Positions 60,007 through 64,000 of a stretch of DNA of 64,000 nt are shown piece after piece; the first letter of the stretch is position 1, and every line of letters begins with the position of its first letter. Both the position numbers and the translations under genes were made by a program. This stretch comes from Aptenodytes patagonicus (Eukaryota; Chordata; Aves; Sphenisciformes; Spheniscidae): NCBI RefSeq assembly GCF_965638725.1, contig NC_134951.1, forward strand, positions 2,418,001 through 2,482,000. The letters are read 5' to 3'. Under the pieces are notes generated by a model. It made no database searches. It was not told the DNA's origin and saw only the letters and a program-made list of their open reading frames with translations.

Positions 60007-60020
60007 GTCGCTATGGCAAC
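60007..60020. promoter_or_regulatory. RFX-type X-box
   Basis: GTCGCTATGGCAAC is an imperfect palindrome of the two half-sites bound by RFX factors (GTYRCC and RGYAAC type). It sits in the CpG island 36 bp from the first CCAAT box. Confidence 0.55.
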
Positions 60021-60055
60021 CGCTTCCCGCGCCCCCCCCCCCGGGAGGGCGCCAG

Positions 60056-60060
60056 CCAAT
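60056..60060 (+). promoter_or_regulatory. CCAAT box (NF-Y type), plus strand
   Basis: AGCCAATCA fits the NF-Y preference (R R CCAAT C/G A/G). It pairs with the opposite-strand box at 60140-60144. Confidence 0.6.
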
Positions 60061-60139
60061 CAAATCCTGCCAGCGGGGGGCGGGAAGGCAGAACGGCCAG
60101 AGGTTCCGATCTACCTAGCAACCTGCTCGGCCCGTTCTG

Positions 60140-60144
60140 ATTGG
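60140..60144 (-). promoter_or_regulatory. CCAAT box (NF-Y type), minus strand
   Basis: TGATTGGCT on the plus strand is AGCCAATCA on the minus strand, an exact mirror of the box at 60056-60060. Mirrored CCAAT boxes are usual in divergent promoters. Confidence 0.6.
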
Positions 60145-60229
60145 CTCGAGCGCTCCGGCAGGGAGAGGGGCGGGGCGCGGCAGGGCGTGACGGCGCGAGG
60201 GGGCGGGGCGGAGGCGCGGGGCGGGGCGG

Positions 60230-60335
60230 GTGCTGCGGCGGCGTCGGGCGCGAGGAGGCGCGGCCGCTGCCTCCGCCGCCGCCGCCGCCACCTGAGGGAA
60301 GAAGCGGGGCCACAGCGGCGGGACCCCGCGCTGAG
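60230..60335 (+). other. Possible first non-coding exon of the rightward gene (FZD3?)
   Basis: The last GC-rich stretch of the island ends in GCTGAG|GTAACG, a fair donor at 60336-60337. The start is arbitrary. The assignment rests only on position and donor. Confidence 0.3.
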
Positions 60336-60574
60336 GTAACGGCGGGGACCTGGGCCCCGGGCGGCGCGGAGGGGGGCGGGATGTGAAGATGGGCAGGGGG
60401 TTTCCCTCAGGGATGTCGTCCTTTCACCCCCACAGCGGCCGCCTCGCTCGCCAAGGGCAGAGACACCCGCTCCCGGAGACGGCGCTGTGGGGGGCAGCCA
60501 TGAAGCGTCCTCTGGGCGGGGGGAGTGAACGGAGTGGAGGGTTAAGTCCCCCACTCCGACGCGGCGGGCGCCCG

Positions 60575-61465
60575 GAGGACAGGGGATGCTAGTCCTGTCC
60601 TCCGCCGAACGACATGGAGGTGCTGGATCCACCCCCTCTCCCTCGGCAGCGCCTCGGGGCCGGGAGATGCTGGTCCCGTGCATTCCCGGTCCCTACCAGT
60701 GCGCTGGGGAGCCAGCAGAAGGGGATGCTCGTCCCATGCGTTTCCCCTCCTCTTCCCTTCGCAGCGCGTTGGGGACCCGAGGGGAGGGGGGATGCGAGTC
60801 CCAGGTACTCTTCCCCCTTCCCCTCGCAGTGCCCTGGGTGCCCGGGGGAGAGGGGTGTTAGTCCATGTGCACCCTGTCCCCTCTTCCCCTTGCAGTGTTG
60901 GATCCAAAGGAAAGGGGACGCAGTGCCCCTCTTTCCCCCAGCAGTGCACTGGGGATCCGAGGAGGAGGGGATGCCATTCCTCCCTCCACATACACACACC
61001 TTTTCTTCTGCAGTGCGTTGGGGACCCAAGAGGTTGCTAGTCCCACGCTTCCCTCCCTTCTCTTTGCAGTGCGGTAGCAGTGACCCAGGAGGAAAGGGAT
61101 GCTAGTCCCATGCACACCTCCCTTGCCCTTTTCCCTTTGCAGCGCAGCAGGGACCCAAGGGGATGCTAGCTCTACCCACACACTGTCCTTTTCCTTTTGC
61201 AGCGCAGTGGGGACCCAGGGGGAAGGGGTGCTCGTCTTATGTACATATATGTCCTTCCTTTTCCTTTGCAGTGCAGCAGGAATCCAATAGGATGCTAGTC
61301 CCCTGTGTGCACTTGTTCCTTTTGCCTTTAAAACACAGTGAGGATTCAAGGGAAAAGGGGATGCTAGTTCAGTCTGCACCCTACCTCCTCTTCCAATCTA
61401 AGGGATGATAGCTAGCTCCCTCTCTAGTTCCTTTAGTTTGCCATGCAATATGAACTCAAATGGAG
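60575..61465 (+). repeat. Minisatellite of about 50-73-bp units, each with a splice-acceptor-like end
   Basis: About 12 degenerate units of the form GGGGATGCTAGTCCC, spacer, pyrimidine tract, TTTGCAG, then TGCAGTGGGGACCC. The CAG ends fall at 60649, 60699, 60764, 60829, 60895, 60944, 61013, 61069, 61142, 61202 and 61271, with decayed units after that. It lies directly right of the CpG island. Confidence 0.88.
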
Positions 61466-63913
61466 AGAGATGCTAGACCTGTCCCTCCATATACCTGGAG
61501 AATCTAACCAGAAGGGGTTTCTGCCTTTCCGTCATCTCTGCTGGGAGCGGAGCGGGGACTGTCGTGGTGTCACTATGCGGAGGGAGAGGGGAAGCAGAGA
61601 TACTTTGCATCTTTCTTCGTTCTGCCCTGTCGTACGGTGAGGAGGAGCATGGAAGAGTGGGAGAGTGTCGCATGTGCTCTCTTTCCTCCATGGTCTCCTA
61701 ATTGAAATAGAGGATGTGGGGGATTATAGTGTGGTTCTCCCTTAATACATAACAGAAGTGGAACAGGGGAGTACAGCACCGGAGTTTCTTTCCCACTGAC
61801 TAATTAAAATGGAGTTGGGAGAATAATGTATTCTCCTTTTGTGCCTTCATGTGGGTGGGAATGGGTTGCAGAAACACTGCCAGTGCTTGTATGCAATGAA
61901 TGAGTTCCTTTCCTTTCTCCGTGATCAGAATTGGGTGGGGAATGACTAAGGTGACATTCTCCTCTTGTCTTCTCACTTGTACAGGAGGAGTCTAGTTTGT
62001 TTTATCACCTCATTTCTCTGGGACAGATAACCATGAATTAATCCACCTACATGCTTTCTTGCTAAAGTCTGATGACTTTTGTTCTCATTGCCCCCCTCTT
62101 ATTGCCCCCTTAGTAACTTTGAAATTTCTTTGAAAAAAAAATTTCCCTTTTGGGAGTCAACCCTTTCATTTTGTGATTTGCACTCTTCATAATAGTCGTC
62201 TATGCGTGTCTTAATTTATCCTTTACAGCAGGAATTGGATGGGCTTCTTATGATTATAAATAATGTATAAATCGTAACCACATTAACAAACTAGTTGTTT
62301 CCTACCCCTTTTGCCCACAGGTTTTTTTGCAGTGCCTTGGGGTAGATGGGTAGGTATCCCCTCCTCCTCTTTTATCCCCAGTGTCATCGAAAGTGTTTTG
62401 TTTTGTTTTTATATATACATAAAAATAACCACAAAATTTCATATGTAGAGGCTTAACAAAGCGTATACAGAACTGGATCTGTGGTGAGAAACTATCTTGA
62501 CACTAAAGATTGCTTATTACAGCATTCATCTGTCTACACCAATTAATAGGTCATCTATATGATCGTTTGCAAAACTTTCGTCTCCTTTCGCAATGATATG
62601 GTTGTCTTTTTTTCTTAATTTCACCTAGGGTGGGTTTTTTTTTCCATGAAAGGGCACTGCATGACTAGGCTATGTAATTTGACATTCTTTTCTGGCTCTA
62701 GTAAATATATTCTTAATTTCCTTTATGATACTATATAGTAATAAGATCTCAAGTATGAAATGGAAAAGTCCTGAAAGGACATGATGAATTTTTTCTGCTT
62801 TTTGCACAGTTAAAACTTTTCGTGGCTTATTGAGGCTAGGTTTTTGCATGTTTTTTTTCAGTTTGAGGTTGTGGGGAAGTCAAAAGATGGGTGGATTTGT
62901 TTGGAGTCTTTACTTTGAATGTCATTAATATGATGATTTGTGTGAAGTGTTCTTGGAGTTTTTCCCAAGATTCTAGATCCTGACCTGGATTTGCCCAATG
63001 TTTGTGCTTCCAACTTTAACACAATACCTGGTGTGAGTGCAGTTCATCTTACGTTGCTTCTGAACCGCTCTTATGAAGCATTATCCACTGATCACTGCTG
63101 GAATGGCACCTGACTTGCCGGGAGCATGCTAAAAAGTCAATTGCTAATCCACGTTACAAGTTGACTTCACTGAAGTTGTTGAATACAGTCTTTTGGAGTT
63201 GGTGGGCAAAGTGTTTGGGAAAAAAAATATGCTTGAAGCCAGTGTTTTGGAGATGGCAACAGACTGAAAAAGCTTCTTTTCCTGAGTTTGGGGAACTACT
63301 ATTAAAATGTCAGAATCAAAGGGCTAGATTCAAAGGGGATTAGGCACCTTGTACAAAACTAAGTAGGAATTGATTTTGTCTGTCTATAACTTGTAATCTG
63401 GTCAGGATGTGAAAATATGCAGAAACCTTTAAGGTTAAGTAATGCTGCCTGGAAGACAGGATAGTTCAGGTCTTTGGGTTTTTTTGAGAGGCGCCAAATT
63501 CTTAAAAAATAAGTCTGAGAAATGGCTTCCTTAGACGAGAAGGACATACCTTTTCAAGGTCATATGAACATACTAAAATCAGGTATGGTTAGATGTAGCA
63601 TGTCTTAAATATTGTGAAATATTTTAAATTCAGTGTGTTGACTGCTCTTCACAGCAACACTTGCTTGCTTCAGAATATAAGCAAGGCGCTGTGATTTGAG
63701 CTGTGTTGGTTGGTTCTACCACCTAACTTAAGGTGTAGATAGTTCTCTTTTTGGCTTTTTTTTGGTCATGTTTTATTTTTCCTAGGTTTGGAACAGTTTT
63801 ATTATTTATATTCTTTATGTACTTCAGTGCTGCTTCGAACATGGATTCCCCGTCAATAGGTGTGAGGGAGTAAGCAGCCTGTGAAAGCAAGTTGTCAGTG
63901 AACTTATTTTAAC
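61466..63913. other. Probable first intron of the rightward gene
   Basis: After the minisatellite the GC content falls and T-rich unique sequence follows. No Frizzled coding exon, transposon or RNA gene is recognised. Confidence 0.5.
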
Positions 63914-64000
63914 ATGGATATGTTTAGCATCTTGGTCTTTCTCCTATTTGCATGTTTGTTTTTACCAGCCTGTCTTGCACAACTGCAGCCAAAAACATTC
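63914..64000 (+). other. Signal-peptide-like frame cut by the right edge (unassigned)
   Basis: ATG in good context (AACATGG) opens a frame that stays open to the last base, 29 codons. It begins MDMFSILVFLLFACLFLPAC and is followed by LAQLQPK. The hydrophobic core and a small-residue end (CLA) look like a signal peptide. It does not match the FZD3 start as I remember it. T-rich DNA gives such frames by chance, so support is weak. Confidence 0.15.

Larger units (their letters stand above)
59880..60600. promoter_or_regulatory. CpG island, likely divergent promoter of FBXO16 (leftward) and FZD3 (rightward, by synteny)
   Basis: Strongly GC-rich, CpG-dense and TATA-less. It contains an RFX-type X-box, two inverted CCAAT boxes 80 bp apart and many GGGGCGG (Sp-type) motifs at 60170-60240. 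In human, FBXO16 and FZD3 are head to head as I recall. FZD3 itself is not proven here because no Frizzled coding exon lies in the window. Confidence 0.7.

Noticed and set aside
59349-60339. 263- and 285-codon plus-strand frames across the FBXO16/FZD3 island
   Set aside because: They are composed of C-rich minisatellite and promoter DNA; several phases are open together and no domain is recognisable.
60542-61379. Overlapping 120-190-codon frames on both strands in the right-hand minisatellite
   Set aside because: Repeat units whose length is often near a multiple of three create repetitive frames; no start context, domain or conservation supports them.
60350-64000. FZD3 coding exon
   Set aside because: Searched for the Frizzled start and cysteine-rich domain; not present, so FZD3 stays an inference from gene order.
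1-64000. tRNA genes, CRISPR arrays, bacterial operons
   Set aside because: No tRNA B-box context outside CR1 sequence, no regularly spaced identical repeats, and clear vertebrate exon-intron structure.

Overview
This is a nuclear segment from a bird genome. The repeats show it: CR1 LINEs of avian type with ATTCTATG-type 3' tails, two solo LTRs of an avian ERVL type, and no mammalian SINE families apart from one very old MIR-like fragment. Two genes can be read exon by exon with consensus splice sites and continuous phase. A third is inferred only from position.

Layout: (1) 1-15,067, minus strand, holds the 5' part of ELP3, the catalytic subunit of Elongator. Seven coding exons give residues 1-205 of about 547, including the radical-SAM cysteines; the rest lies beyond the left edge. 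(2) 14.9-15.9 kb is the ELP3 CpG island, with a perfect NRF1 palindrome and a G-rich hexamer array. (3) 15.9-37.0 kb is intergenic: CR1 copies, one solo LTR, and no recognised gene. (4) 37,001-53,576, minus strand, is FBXO16, an F-box protein. Five coding exons give 237 codons, with a 36-bp exon and a GC-AG intron; its 3' end is uncertain. (5) 59.9-60.6 kb is a second CpG island, presumably the shared promoter of FBXO16 (leftward) and of a rightward gene that synteny suggests is FZD3. No FZD3 coding sequence lies inside the window. Two different minisatellites flank this island. (6) 60.35-64 kb is probably the first intron of the rightward gene.

ELP3 acts on wobble uridines of tRNA and FBXO16 is a presumed SCF substrate receptor; nothing suggests they share a pathway. 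They are syntenic neighbours. As I remember the human locus, the order is ELP3(+) PNOC(+) ZNF395(-) FBXO16(-) FZD3(+). Here ELP3 and FBXO16 are both on the minus strand and nothing recognisable lies between them, so an inversion of the ELP3 side is likely.

The less ordinary observations are a minisatellite whose units each end in a 3'-splice-acceptor-like signal, the GC-AG intron and ambiguous terminus of FBXO16, an RFX/NF-Y motif cluster in the divergent promoter, a 288-bp hAT MITE with TIRs and a near-perfect TSD, a MIR relic, an exon-like orphan block at 19.4 kb, and a signal-peptide-like reading frame cut by the right edge.
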